Shown here: piece after piece, positions 24,574 through 36,667 of the stretch
How the letters are laid out: each line of letters starts with the position of its first letter
How positions within the stretch are numbered: position 1 is the stretch's first letter
Assembly: GCA_007922305.1 (NCBI GenBank)
Contig: ML677331.1
Location: 306,858-370,857 of the forward strand
Length of the DNA stretch: 64,000 nucleotides
Reading direction: 5' to 3'
Source: Dermatemys mawii
Lineage: Eukaryota; Chordata; Testudines; Dermatemydidae
The notes under the pieces: generated by a model
The model's input: the letters and a program-made list of their open reading frames with translations, nothing else
Database searches by the model: none
Told to the model about the DNA's origin: nothing
Position numbers and translations under genes: made by a program

Positions 24574-27500
24574 GGTTGAGCCAGCTTGAATTGGTCTTTC
24601 TGTGCTCACAAGCACCGGCAAGTGAAAGGGTGTGAATCTCTGCAAATCTAAGTGGCATGGGGCTTTGTTTGAAAAACCCAGGAAAAATAAAAGCAAAATA
24701 ATTCAGGCAGCCTGAGATGTAGCTCTCCTTTGTGTGACATCAGTTTAAACGGCCTGAATGCAGGGATGGGCCCAGCACTGAAGTGACTAATACACTTTAG
24801 TTTACAGTTATGTGAATCACATTCTAATCAGTTGTGAAATTTCTGTACAACTGTGTATCTGAGAAGGAATATGATGTGGCACCTCATAGGCAGGCTCAGA
24901 TCAGTGCTCTACACACATTTCATTTTATTTGGACACATTGCCGCCATTTTTAATGGGCTTATTGGCTTTCCTGCTAATAGCAACCAACCTAAATTGTAAC
25001 TGATTCGGATGTGCATTGCAGTATTGACTTTTGCTTGATTTACATGGTTTTTACCCTCCTTCGTGGACCAGATGATAACATGAGATCCTTGACTAGGAGA
25101 CAGACTGGAGCAGATTATACAAAGATGCATTAGAAACTGACTAGATAATTGTTGAATGTGTTGCCAAAGGCCAGGACAGCTAACTCCGCTCCTGGAGCAG
25201 GCTATATAGATATAATCTCTCTTAACTATGCTAAATAGTTTGTCACTGTGGCTGTCTTCGAAGTCCAGCGTATGGATCCATACAAAACACAAGTCATGCT
25301 TCTGGAGAGCAGGGACACAACTGAACACTCAGTTATTAAATAACAGGTGGTAAGCACAGGCTGGCATGTCGTCAGACACCACCATCCCCAGATCTACAGG
25401 AACAAACCGTGACAGGAGACCTTGCAGATTTTCCAAAACTGCTGGAACTTTCTTTGGAAGTTTTGGGTTTCACAAAACTGTTTCCTCCTTTAATTTAACC
25501 ATTTTCCCCCCTAGGGAAATGTAATTCAAAAAAAGAAAGGCAACTTCTGGCTTTTCACCTGGGGGCAGTGCTGGATGTGGGCCTGTAGCTATGGCAGTTG
25601 AGCTGAAGCATGTCAACACATTCTACCAGAGCAGTCCAACAGTTCGAATGCTCAGAGATCTGTCTGAAGTGCAAGAACAACAAATAACTTTGGAGTAGAT
25701 TCTGCATTCAGCAAAATTGAGTTTTCCCACCCTGAGTGACATTTCCTGCTTTAATGTTGGATTTGCCCTAGCAACTGGTCATTCCTTAAGCACCTCAGCC
25801 AAGAAATGACTGGTCATTTAATAGACAAAAAAAGAGATGGCTGGTCTCCAGTTTTTTAAGTTATTGGTACAGAATGCAGCTTCCTGCGCTAACACACACA
25901 CACTCCATACTAGTACAGCTAATATCTCTGATTTCCTTTTAGTGCTTAGGTAGCGGTGGCTGTTTGACACATTCTATTCAATTAATTTGGTTGACTTGGT
26001 CCAGTCCCCAAGGGACAAGTGTCCATATCTCCAAACACTGGCACACTAGTTGGCAGTTTTAGCATGGAGGCCAAGGACTAAACATTTATGGAACTGAGCT
26101 ACCCTGTCTGAGCTAGAGGTGGTCCCTTGCAGATCAGGTTTAGAAACACTGGAAGGACTGTATGGGAATGCTTGTACAAAGACTGCCTGTTCTGTTGCTT
26201 AGTAGAGGACTCTGGTCTCCAGAGCTGTCAGCAGAGCACCTTTCATGATTACTAAATTCATACAAAGGGAAAGTATGGATGTTTTCAGTATGGCTGGAGA
26301 GCACGCTGGCTTGTCTACTTTAGAGGGGGGGAAAGGGTAACAGTGAGTGACTAAAATAGCATCTTCCAGTAGTTTTAATTGATAATGAGTGGAAACTGTT
26401 TGAATGCTCCAAGATTTAGAGTTTCTCATTGCAATGTATCAGTTAATGTGGAAAAGCAGATAAGAAGACCAATATTTGATGGACCTTAACAACACTCCCC
26501 CCCCCCACCTCAGAAGGACATATTGATGGCTGATGATCTTTTGTTTCCTTCTACACACACAAAGGCCTGAGCACAATAAATCTCATAAAATATTCTCAGG
26601 GAATCAGTCTAGAAGGAAAGAAGAAATCTAAAATCATGTTTCTAGCTGCCAGTAAATTTCCAATAAGAATTCAAAGTGTTCTTCGAGAAATAGAGTGTAT
26701 AGAGATACCTATAGAGCACAATAGGCTTGTTACCTGAGAGAAAGCATCCCTCTCATGCCATACTCACCACAGTTGCAGTTGGTGGAGGTAGGTACTAATG
26801 ACAGCGCTCCCTCATTTGACATGAGAAGAAGCCCCTACTAGTGCATTCTCTGTGTATTCCTCTCAGTTTTAGAACTCACTTTCCACCTTCATCAGCCTGA
26901 GTATGAACTGGTTCTTTCATGTTCCAGGCATACCACAAAGTCCATCTTCCTCCTAAGCATCTGGGAAGAGGAGGAGCTGGGAGGTCAAGGTGTTCTATTA
27001 TGATCACTTGCGGGGCCTGTGCTAATGTTGGGCTAAATAAGGCAGCTATTAAATTTCACAGCTAAATATTTTGCACTGAATGCTGTTCATCTATGTAAGG
27101 TTATATTCTAGAGTATAAGACCGATGCTTATCAAGTTAATAAATATGAGAAACCTCCTGAGTGAATAACTTTTCATCATGTTGTACCAGTCATCACAGAT
27201 GATGACAAAGCAGAGAGATATAAGAGATGAACGGTAAAAATTTACCTTGCAGATACTCAAGATCAGTGGAAATCTCTGAGCCTTTAGCAAAGATGAGTGA
27301 CCAATTCTAACTACAAGAAAGGCTCATGGTATTTCCAGGCCATTCAGAAGTACGAAATATCAAAACTTTCATCAGCTTTTGCCTAGTAATTCCAGCCCAG
27401 AGCTTTAGATCTGTGAAATTCAGAAAAGCATCAGGACTTTGGGGTGCTTACATGAACTGAATGAATCTATGAACATTTTGAGGTTTGTGCACCTTTGGAA

Positions 27501-28368
27501 GGTAGAGTAAGAAATGAAGTACAAGAGTAGATTTCGTTGACATCTCTGCTAATGGTCACCTGTTGATCTTGGTATCCTGAGTTCCTCCACAAGAGTTGCA
27601 TTTAATTCTGCCGACATCTGTTATAATGGCCAGAAAAAATATGAGTCACACTGGTGATTCTTATAAACAGTTTCCCAGTATAATAAAAACTATATTTTAC
27701 TGAGTCATAATAACAAGAATAAATCTGTGCCTCTGGGAATTTCACCAATTGTAAAGCTAAATTTGACTTCCAATGTTTTACAGAGAATTTATTGGAGGCA
27801 TTCCTTTGGTAGACATTCTTTGTTCAAAGCTGACTAATGTTTATTCAAACATCTTTCAATGCAATACTTAATATACCAGTGGCTGAACTGACCCAAAATA
27901 GTGGGCAGTGTTTCATGTGTCCTTTGGGAAATCAAAACAAAAGGAACCCAGAATTTAGCTTGATTATGTAAACACTAGGCTAAGAGAAAAATGCTCTATT
28001 GTAAAGACACATTATAGAGAAATGTGATCTCAGAAGTGATTAGTTCTAGACTTGAGTGACTTGGGGGGAAAATATAGTTGATGAATTAATTTGTCTGTTT
28101 TAGTTTAAAATAAAGTTCGACTAATAAGGCATAACAAGACTTGGGGAGGGAAATTGTGATCATACAATTAAAGACCATAATTATAGATATGTATGAGAGT
28201 GCTCAGTTATGGTTGTGCAGGCAATCTGAATACAGTATTCTCATTTCACAACTGTATTTAATTTCCTATGTATAATAATAGAAAACAAAGCCATATTAAT
28301 TTGTTCCATCATCTTAAAGTCTTCAGTGCCTTAGTGCAACATGTTCTAAATGTATCTGAATCACATAT
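24574..28368. other. Unclassified non-coding DNA
   Basis: AT-rich. The longest open frame (139 codons on the minus strand, 24909-25328) has no recognisable domain or splice context and I do not regard it as a gene. A short C-run lies near 26496-26507. Confidence 0.4.
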
Positions 28369-28680
28369 AGGGTATGTCTACATTTGATTTGGGAGGTGTG
28401 ATTCCCAGCTTACATAGACTTACCTGTGCTAGCTCTGCTTGAGCTAGCACCTAGAAATAGCAGTGTGTCCACAGCCGCAAAGGCAGTGGCTAAGGCTAGC
28501 CACCCAAATACATGCCCAGGGGATCGGGTAGGATTGTACTCAGGGTGTCTATCCCAAGCATCCGCCATGTCACTGCAGACACACTTCTATTTTTAAGCAC
28601 TAGCTCAGGCAAAGCTAGCACCGGTATGTCTATGAGAGCTGGGAATGGCACCTCCTAGCTCAAATGTTGGTTTACCCATA
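28369..28680. mobile_element. Foldback DNA-transposon-like element with about 50-bp terminal inverted repeats
   Basis: The left terminus (gggtatgtctacatttga, then gaggtg and attcccagctt, catagac) is mirrored by the complement of the right terminus (gtctatgagagctgggaat, cacctcc, caaatgttggtttaccc). Subterminal motifs gctagctctgcttgagctagc and tagctcaggcaaagctagc are inverted too. There is no coding capacity. I see no clean target duplication, so superfamily is not assigned. Confidence 0.65.
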
Positions 28681-29779
28681 CATGGTTTGAATGAGACATA
28701 TACAATATATGATTCTGCTATACCCAGAAAGGAATATTTACTTGCTGTTCATATAGTGATATATCTAAGGAACAGAGATAATTACATTTACAAATGAAAG
28801 AAGTCTTCATTAAGTGTAGATTATGTATGAGGAAGAGCAGTCTCGTAAAATAGCAATTCCTTTCTGTCCACAATCTCATTAATATGGCCATTTAGTTCTA
28901 AATCTTTCAAATTCAAGTGTCCTACACCGGAACAATCTTTCAAGTCATTTATTAGCTTGACCACTCAGTTTATATCATATTCACTCATTTCCAACAATAA
29001 ACTTTGATTTCATTTTTCTAAGTTTGTTTTACATTAAATATGCACAAGTTGAATTATTATTTCTCAGACAGTAGTGAAGATAAGACTAATAATATCTCCC
29101 CCATTCCATATGTTGCCTGTGTTTATTCCTAGAAGACCTACTGAAGGGTAAAGAGTTTTGAGGTGTTGGCTTTTCAGAAGCATTTGTGGTTTTGAGCCAT
29201 CACGTTGTTAGACTAGGGATACTCCCACAAACAGTGATGTTGTCTTGGGGACAGTAGTGATATTCAAGGCAGTTCGATGGTAAATGTGGCCATATCTTAT
29301 TACCAACTGTATGAGAGTAACATCTGTGAGCAACATACACAAAATTCCAACATATTTATTTCTTTAGATGGGAGAATAATAAATGTAGCTTAATTTATGG
29401 TAATGCAGTCCTCTCCACTATTTCCCTGTCAATGGCTCTGCTACAATCAGTGTTTTGGTATTCAGTACATTTCCTTTTCTCCTTCCCATCTCCCTGTCTT
29501 TCTCAGGGCTTATCTGCATGATGCATTAGTCTGCACTAGAGGGATATAAATTCTAATGTGCACTTGTGGGTTGCACACTAGCTGGCCAATTATGGGTCAT
29601 GCTAGGATGCCCTGAAAGTTCTTTACTGTGAGTTAATGTAGTACAGTTTGAAACAGGACCACATTGACACACACTACAGAACTTTTGGTACATGTCAGCA
29701 GAATCTACATGGATCAGTTAGTGTGTAACATGTCAGTGCACATAAGATTTACACCCCTCCCGTGGACTAACGCTCCATA
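28681..29779. other. Unclassified non-coding DNA
   Basis: AT-rich spacer without open frames or identifiable repeats. Confidence 0.4.
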
Positions 29780-30260
29780 AGACAAGATCAGGGTCTAATT
29801 GATCCCAATATGTGGGGTCAGGAAGGAATATTTTCCCCAGGTCAAATTGGCAGAGACATTGGGGGAGTGTGTAGGTTTCTAGCGGGGGGTGGCTAGACAG
29901 TAGCTGTTAGGGTGGCAGTCAGGTGGCCTTTGGAGGCATTTCTGCAGGAGGTACGCCAGTCCTGCGGATTCGGTGCAATTCGGCAGTGGATAAGCCAAAG
30001 TCACAGGACCGACTGACCGCCTGCAGAAATGCCGCTGAATGCTGCCTGACTGCCAGGCTTGGGGCAGCAAAACACACAGAGCTGCCCCTGGTAGGTTTGT
30101 TTTGTTTTTTGCTTTCCTCTGCAGAAGGGTATCTGGGTTACTTGCTGGGATTATCTGAGTATAAATTACATAGTCAATTCCTTGCTGTTGGGTCTGTAAT
30201 GTACAGGTAGCCAGGCTAGATGATTTGGTGGTCTCTTCAGGCCTTAAACTCTATTACTTC
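29780..30260 (+). mobile_element. CR1 3'-end fragment interrupted by a hAT-like MITE
   Basis: The outer parts (aggaaggaatattttccccagg with attggcagagac at about 29819-29860, and ggctagatgatttggtggtctcttcagg at about 30213-30240) follow the layout of chelonian CR1 3'UTRs. The same order is seen in the longer copy at 39230-39985. The middle is a separate insertion (29879-30090). Confidence 0.65.
29879..30090. mobile_element. hAT-like MITE nested in CR1, 8-bp target duplication
   Basis: The 212-bp insertion is flanked on both sides by GTAGGTTT (29871-29878 and 30091-30098), a perfect 8-bp direct repeat as made by hAT transposases. Its right end read inward (caggggcagctctgtg, then ttttgctgcccc) is of a common vertebrate hAT MITE type. 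The interior contains an inverted repeat (ggcagtcagg and aggcatttctgcagg against cctgcagaaatgcc and cctgactgcc). The left end is degraded. Confidence 0.72.
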
Positions 30261-32194
30261 ACTTTACAAGTAATTGGGTTTTGCTGAAAGACCACAGAAT
30301 AGAAAACATGAAAAACCAGAGCAGACCAAATAGATTTCCGAGTGTCAATTCTAAATCTTTTCTTTCTCTTTGTCTCCTGATAATGGCCTACCAGGCAAAG
30401 TTTCAAAAGCAAAATCATCAGACTTGCACAATAAGCAAATAGAGGCTATTCTGGGGAAATAGGTGCATTTTTTTTAAAAAAAAGACAAATTTTAATGGGA
30501 TGAGAAAGCATGTCCCTGATTCTGGCTATTTATAGACCAATGAGTCTTGCCGCTATAATGTAATCATTAAGTCATTTACTACTGGTAATTTGGATTCTCA
30601 TTTTCTTTTTCAGACTGAATATAAAATTGTACAGCTGTGTCTAGCTGTTGCTCAGAACTGTAAAGAATGATATGATAATGTAATCCTCTATTCAACTGAC
30701 AGTGTGATTGACAGAGGACACCTAGTGGTGGAACAGCTGGCATAGTAAAATTGTACTTCACAGAGACTAACGGTAAAATTTTCAACATCATATAAGTCAC
30801 TAAGAGGAGCCTAAATCCCAGTGGCTCTCAATAGGACTTAGATTCCTCAGTGACTTGCATGTTTTTGCAAATGGAACTTAGGATGTTATAAGTCACTGAG
30901 GCACTTGTTGGAAATTTTACACTAACTGGTTATTTGCTCTGTGATGTGACAGAAGAAATGTTGGGTGGGAAAAAAGCTCGGTGGAAAGACTTCAGAGAGG
31001 TCATGAGAAGACATGGAAGACATTCAAACCATGTTTGGAATATATAGTTTACTACTAGTGACAGTGATGCAGTACCCAAAGCTCTGGACCATTCTTCCCT
31101 TCACAATATCAAAGCTGCCTAACAGTTTTAGACTCCTGGGGAGCCAAATCCCTTGGGTGACTTTAAAAATCTGAGCCTTGAAGTAGATGGCTGTAATTGA
31201 TATAGGTAAACAGTTCTAAAAGACAGCTGCTGCCTCTTAAGCCACCCTATCCCATGAATCCTACATTGTTTTTATGTCACTCCCTCCATAGGAGATTTGA
31301 AACAGATGGAAAATTCTATGGTGACCAGACGGCAAATGTGAAAAACGGGATAAGGGGTGGGAGGTAATAGGAACCTATATAAGAAAAAGACCCCAAAATC
31401 AGGACTGTCCCTATAAAATCGGGACATCTGGTCACCCTAGAAGATTCCCAGTCCACTTGTGAGGCCTTTTAATTCAATGATAGGAGGATGTCAGCAGTCT
31501 GCTTCCCATCGCTTTACAGACTGGCTGGAAAGAGTGTTCCTTTCCACTGCTTGGTTGACTGACAGCCTGAGCAAGCATGGCTCAGGCAAGCTGAAATGGG
31601 GCCAGGATGCTCCATACAAGATCTCTGTGCAGAGGCAGAAACACAGCACCACAGGGAGCTTACAAGACTTTAACTCCTAAACGGGAAATTTTCCTGGTTG
31701 CTTTTTCAGCATGGTTTCCAACCCCTTGGGCACACAAAGAGGATATAGTTAACGAAAAGTTTAAAGGCTAGTATGGAATGCTTGATCACCGCTGCTAAGG
31801 TCAAAGAAGAAGACCTGTCTAGCAGGAAGCTTTTTTCTGATAGCCCATGATAGCTTTCTTCTGCCCCAAGTAGATGTGATATGAGAAGCCCCACGAGTGC
31901 TGGATGTGGTAGGAAGGAGAACAATCCCTAAGAGGTTAAAGGTATTAGGCATGATATTGCAGCTCCTTTTGTCTACCACACCTTTAAACATGGCAGCAAT
32001 CTCTCCCCACGTAGAGTGTGGCTGTCATGTTCACACAGCTCAATACAGATATCACTTTTCTTCTGTTTTGCTGTTCTGTCTTCATCTAAATGTAAGTACT
32101 TTTAGAATGAGTATATTTGTTTACTCTTTGTGTCTGGGGAAACATAAACATAGGAAAGACATTGTTATGGGAACAACCATAAAATGGTGAAGAG
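30261..32194. other. Unclassified non-coding DNA with one MITE
   Basis: Apart from the TA-flanked MITE at 31317-31439 I recognise nothing. Open frames are under 100 codons. Confidence 0.4.
31317..31439. mobile_element. TA-flanked short MITE, copy 4 of 5, inverted
   Basis: Left TATGGTGACCAGACGGCAAA, right ACATCTGGTCACCCTA. The core ggactgtccctataaaatc is intact. Same orientation as copy 3 and TA at both borders. Confidence 0.75.
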
Positions 32195-33142
32195 TATAAC
32201 AGGGTGCATAGAGAGTATCCCAAAGCATGAACCAAATAGGATTAGCCCTATCAAGGCTGATTCTCCACTCTGGCACCCCGAGTGCAGAAGATGGGGGCCC
32301 ACAGGGATTCTAAAAATTAATACTGGCCACTCCAAGGTTGTATTAAACGCCCAAGGTTACAGCTTCTCTCTGACCTCGGATTGGTAGATGCTGCCACCAT
32401 CCAAGTACAAAAAAACCTTTTGGACCCAGGAAGGAGCATTTGGGAATTCCTCTCTGTGGGATACCCTCAAACCCTTTCACCCCCCACCTCTCCAGGGAAG
32501 AGCTAAGCAAAAAAACAAAAGAAATTAGCTGTAGACACCAGCTAATCTTAGGACACCAAAAATCCAATTCTGTTCTTAAAAAAGGTAAATTTTATTAAAA
32601 ATAAAAAGAAAGAAAATACATCTGGAACTTAGGCTTTTGCTGGATTTAAGAAACCCACTTACAAAATTTAAACATCAAGAATAACCTTCTCAAGGTCCAG
32701 CTTAAGGGTTACAACCAAAAAAAAATAGCATTTGGTGTTAGCACAGAGGAGTCCACAATCCAATAAAAAATAAAAGAAATAACCCTAATTATGTCTTCCT
32801 AGACATTTCCTAATTTACTTGAATTTCTGGGATTTCAGATAAGCAATCTTTAGGTATGATCTGATGGTTTTTCATATCTGGCTTAAAGCTTCCCACAGCA
32901 TAACTGTTCCCCGGAGAACAACAACAACATAGACAAAGGGAATTTTTTTCCCTATTTTAAAAAAGTTCTAGCCCTCCCATTGGCTCTTTTGATCAGGTGC
33001 CCACTCCTTTCTTTTTACCTGTGGGCTTGTTAACCCTTTACAGGTAAAGCAAGTAGAGAACAACCACCAAGAGGGATTCCATAGCCAACTGGCTGGCTGA
33101 GTGCCCACAAAAGGGAGCTATACCCCCCAGGCATTTGTTACA
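32195..33142 (-). mobile_element. Probable LTR of a chelonian retroelement, reverse orientation
   Basis: Read on the minus strand the block starts TGTAACAAATGCC and ends CCCTGTTATA, nearly inverted termini (TGTAAC against GTTATA). It has a poly(A)-signal-like taataaaattt in an A/T-rich middle (complement of about 32590-32600). I recognise the block as a repeat common in turtle sequence. Flanking 4-mers do not match (agag and agcc), so the boundaries or the LTR call may be wrong. No internal coding sequence adjoins it. Confidence 0.45.
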
Positions 33143-34450
33143 AGCCCCATTCAGCCTTCTACTTCACATAGTTTAGCATAAGGAATTTACTTTTTTTGGC
33201 AGATAGTCTAATGCTAGTTGAGTCAAAGCTTCCAGAACAGCAGGAAAGGAGATATTCCTATAGGAGGAGCATTGCTTCTCAACTGTCAGTAGGTGGAAAA
33301 TCAGAACAGACTAAAGTAGACAAACTATAACATCAAAGAATTTGCAGGTGAAAATTATCCATGATAACTGGAATCTAATTATCTTCCATTTGCAACTGAG
33401 TAACAGGTATTCTGAGCTGATAAAAAGAGGCAGGAGACAGGGTGGATTTTTTCTTATGGGTCCATAATGTAGCAGTAAAAGTCCTTTGACTGTACTGCAA
33501 AAATCTAAGGGCTTCTGATAGTTAGCATTCTGTGTTAATTTAATCCAAAGATGTTTCTTGTAAGAAAGGGCAGGGAAAGCTAAGTGGTGATAACATGTGA
33601 CTGAAGAAAAGACTTTTTTTTTCTTGAAGTGAATTAACTGGACTGAAGTGCACTCTTTGAAACCACTTCTGTCATCTACAACCCTATTACCCAGCCTCAG
33701 ATAACCTCAGCTGACCTCCTAGCTGTTAGTTTAATTTTCCAGGAAGATGTAGCTCTGGTAGTAGGCAATGCAACCAGATTTATAGTGTGCCACTGATGAA
33801 CACATATCTGTAAGGATAGCTACAGGTTGCTTATATATGTGAACCATCTGCATAGATTGGACTGCTTTTTGTTTTACTTATTAACTATTTTATTAGCAGA
33901 GAGAGTGCCTATTAATTCTGGAAGTAATGCTAATCCAAACTAATCTGACTGAACAAAGATAGGGAGGAACAGAACTCTACAAACTTTTTGTTTGTTTTTG
34001 TAGCATGAGGGAAAGGGAAACAGAATAATCTCACATATTGGAACAACAGACAGACAGCTGAGTTGTATGTAATCATTGAAAACATCAGCTTTCAAGACAG
34101 CATAAATAGTGAATACAAAGAAGAGCTAGAAAGAAATCTGTGGAGAGAACCATACAAGGAAAGATAAAAATGTCTAAGACTAGACTGGATAAAGACAGAA
34201 GAAACCAAAAATGCCCATAAACAGGACTGAGCTGTACAAAACCATGCAAGGTATAGGGAAAAAACAGCCCATTATTTTCACAATGTTTCCACAGCTCTTT
34301 GATTCTCGGCTATGTGTGTGATATAACAAGCTAAAATGAACTGGTTCATTGTTTGTTAATGCCCTATATACCACTAATGTGCACATAGCTGGGTAGCATA
34401 TCTTTCATCTCTGAAAGAAAGATCAGTTCATTTTTAACATTTCTAAGTTC

Positions 34451-34498
<48 letters not shown>

Positions 34499-35899
34499 GC
34501 AAGTTTCAGGCCTCTGAAGCCCTCACCCAACAGAAGAAGCTGAATCATCTAATATAATATGTGGAGAAATATTTTACCATCCTAAATCCCATAGGTCTTC
34601 TCTGCACAAGTAAAGACTTTTTAGAAAATTTCTGCATAGGAAGTAGTCCCCACCTGGTCCCTCCCTGCAGCCATTACCTCAGCTATATCAAGACTTGTAA
34701 CTAGAATACATATGCTGATCCTGCTGGAGTTGTCTTCATTCTGCCTCTCACCTAGCATATGCTCAGGCTGAATATGAACTAATACCAGATTCTTTTTCAT
34801 CCCTGAAGAGCCAACAATGCTCCTGTTGTTTCCATTATTCACAAGCGACAAACAAAATAGGAAGTTCATCCAGTTTCAGAGCTTATACTGTCTACATGTT
34901 TGCTCTTGCACATTGAAAGGGTATTTGTCCTATGCTATATCTTTACAAGTTTTGACTGAGCTCTTTCACAGAGGCTCCGGAATAAAACAAACTATAAACA
35001 AGTGAAGTATTCATCCCATCAAAAAAGCCTCCAAAAATTCAAATATGTTTTTAATTCAAATGATTCCTCTACAATGTTACTATTGTTACTATGTTTTAAA
35101 ACATCCAGAGCCTTTGCTTTTACTCCGAACTATTTCCCAGCATCAGTGTAAGAATGTTTCTGTGCTACTATGCTCTAGACTCTAGCCCAGTTAGGAGCTC
35201 AGCCACCGCTCCGATTGGCATGTTATTGCCTGAATAAAAGAGGGCAGAATAGAATTAACTAGCATTTTTGCTGTTTGAAAACAAAAGCAAATGAAAGGGA
35301 AAATTTTTAGTATTTTTCTTTTCCCTTATATTTTAAAGATTAAGTGATAATGGTGGAGTTCTCTATTGATCTGTGTGATCTAATGATCCCCACTAGCCTT
35401 AAAATCTATGAAAACAATATAATTCATAGGATAACGCAGAGAAAAATAAAAATCTATAATATAAAAAAAGATTGAAGTAGTCCCCCAAATACTCTAGACT
35501 TCTTAAAGCACACACAAGTAGTCCAATCCTGGAAATATTTATGCATAGAAGTAAAGTTAAGCATTTGTGTGTTTTCAGGCTCATAGTCTTAGAAACAGCT
35601 AAATTGTTTATCAGTACAGGAATGACTTGAATGTCCAAAACCAAACCCCATTATGAGTGAGTCAGCATTTGAAAGACGTCTCTCTTCCCGTGTGGTGGTG
35701 GTGGTGCTGTAATCAGCAGAGCCACTTAGTTTGGAGCCACTTTGGAAAGATTTTCTCAGTGACCAACCCTCATCTTTTGAATTCATTCTCTCCTCCCTTG
35801 TTCCAAAATTGCCACCAATTTATTGACCCCCCCCCCCCCACCCAGCATCTGCACAGGCACAAATAGTTTGAGAATCCTCTGGTGGCCCTTACTATCTTC
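33143..35899. other. Unclassified non-coding DNA
   Basis: AT-rich. It contains a TG/TA microsatellite (34451-34495), a tiny CR1-tail-like piece at about 35370-35408 (gatctaatgatccccactagccttaaaatctatga split by mismatches), a GTG/GGT trinucleotide run near 35690-35706, and a C-run near 35827-35838. No genes seen. Confidence 0.45.
34451..34495. repeat. (TG)n(TA)n microsatellite
   Basis: About six TG units followed by about 16 TA units. Length is likely polymorphic. Confidence 0.95.
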
Positions 35900-36022
35900 T
35901 AGGCTGACCAGATAGCAAGTGTCAAAAATTGGGACAGGAGGTAGGGGGTAAGAGGAGCCTATGTGAGAAAAAGACCCAAAAATCTGGACTGTCCCTATAA
36001 AATCAGGACATCTGGTCACGCA
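35900..36022. mobile_element. TA-flanked short MITE, copy 5 of 5, inverted
   Basis: Left TAGGCTGACCAGATAGCAAG, right ACATCTGGTCACGCA. The right border has lost the TA by substitution. The interior core ggactgtccctataaaatc matches copies 3 and 4. Confidence 0.7.
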
Positions 36023-36312
36023 CTGTCTTCGGTGTCCCAGGAGCCACCAGAACCCAGCCAGAGCATCAGGGTATATGTGTAGCTATGCCTTGCCTGTTGT
36101 ATATAGTTTGTGAACATGGGTGTTTGGACCCTTGTGTGTATGGTTTACATCATATTACATCTGTTGTGTGAAGAGAAAAAGAGGAAGGCTGAAATGTAGG
36201 ATGGTGGAGGGGTTGGGTCTCTGAGGGGGTAAGAATAATTTTAAGTCAGTGGCCTCGTTTTGCTGCCATGTTGGTCCAGATATATTACGGGGTTTGTAAC
36301 CTTGTGGAGCAA

Positions 36313-36667
36313 GGCCCAGATCTACAAAGGGACTTAAGCACCTACAGCCAGATTTAGGCACCATTGTAATCTACAACACCACCACCACCACCAGGGTTGT
36401 GTGCGCAGCTGCCACATAACCCTGTAAGTGCCTATATGTACTTGGCGGCTATATTTTTGCTGTAAAAGTCTCCTAAGTGCCTACATTTGTGCCTTTCTGA
36501 GCATGCGCTCTGCTGCCTCAAGCAGGCATCTGGATGTCTGTGTCAAACCTAAACCCCAGCATGGTCATTACACCAGCTGACAATAGGTGGAGCAGTGCCT
36601 CTTTCACCGGCAGGGTGGGATCCGTTAGGTGTGTAACACCTAAGGCCCTGTGGGGATCCAGGCCCAG
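36313..36667. repeat. Foldback MITE-like repeat
   Basis: The left end ggcccagatctacaaaggg with acttaagcacct is loosely mirrored by the complement of the right end (aacacctaaggccctgtggggatccaggcccag). The interior is rich in taagtgcct motifs. This looks like a degraded short DNA transposon. Superfamily not assigned. Confidence 0.45.

Noticed and set aside
24909..25328. 139-codon minus-strand open frame
   Set aside because: No recognisable domain, promoter or splice context. Length is within chance for 64 kb.
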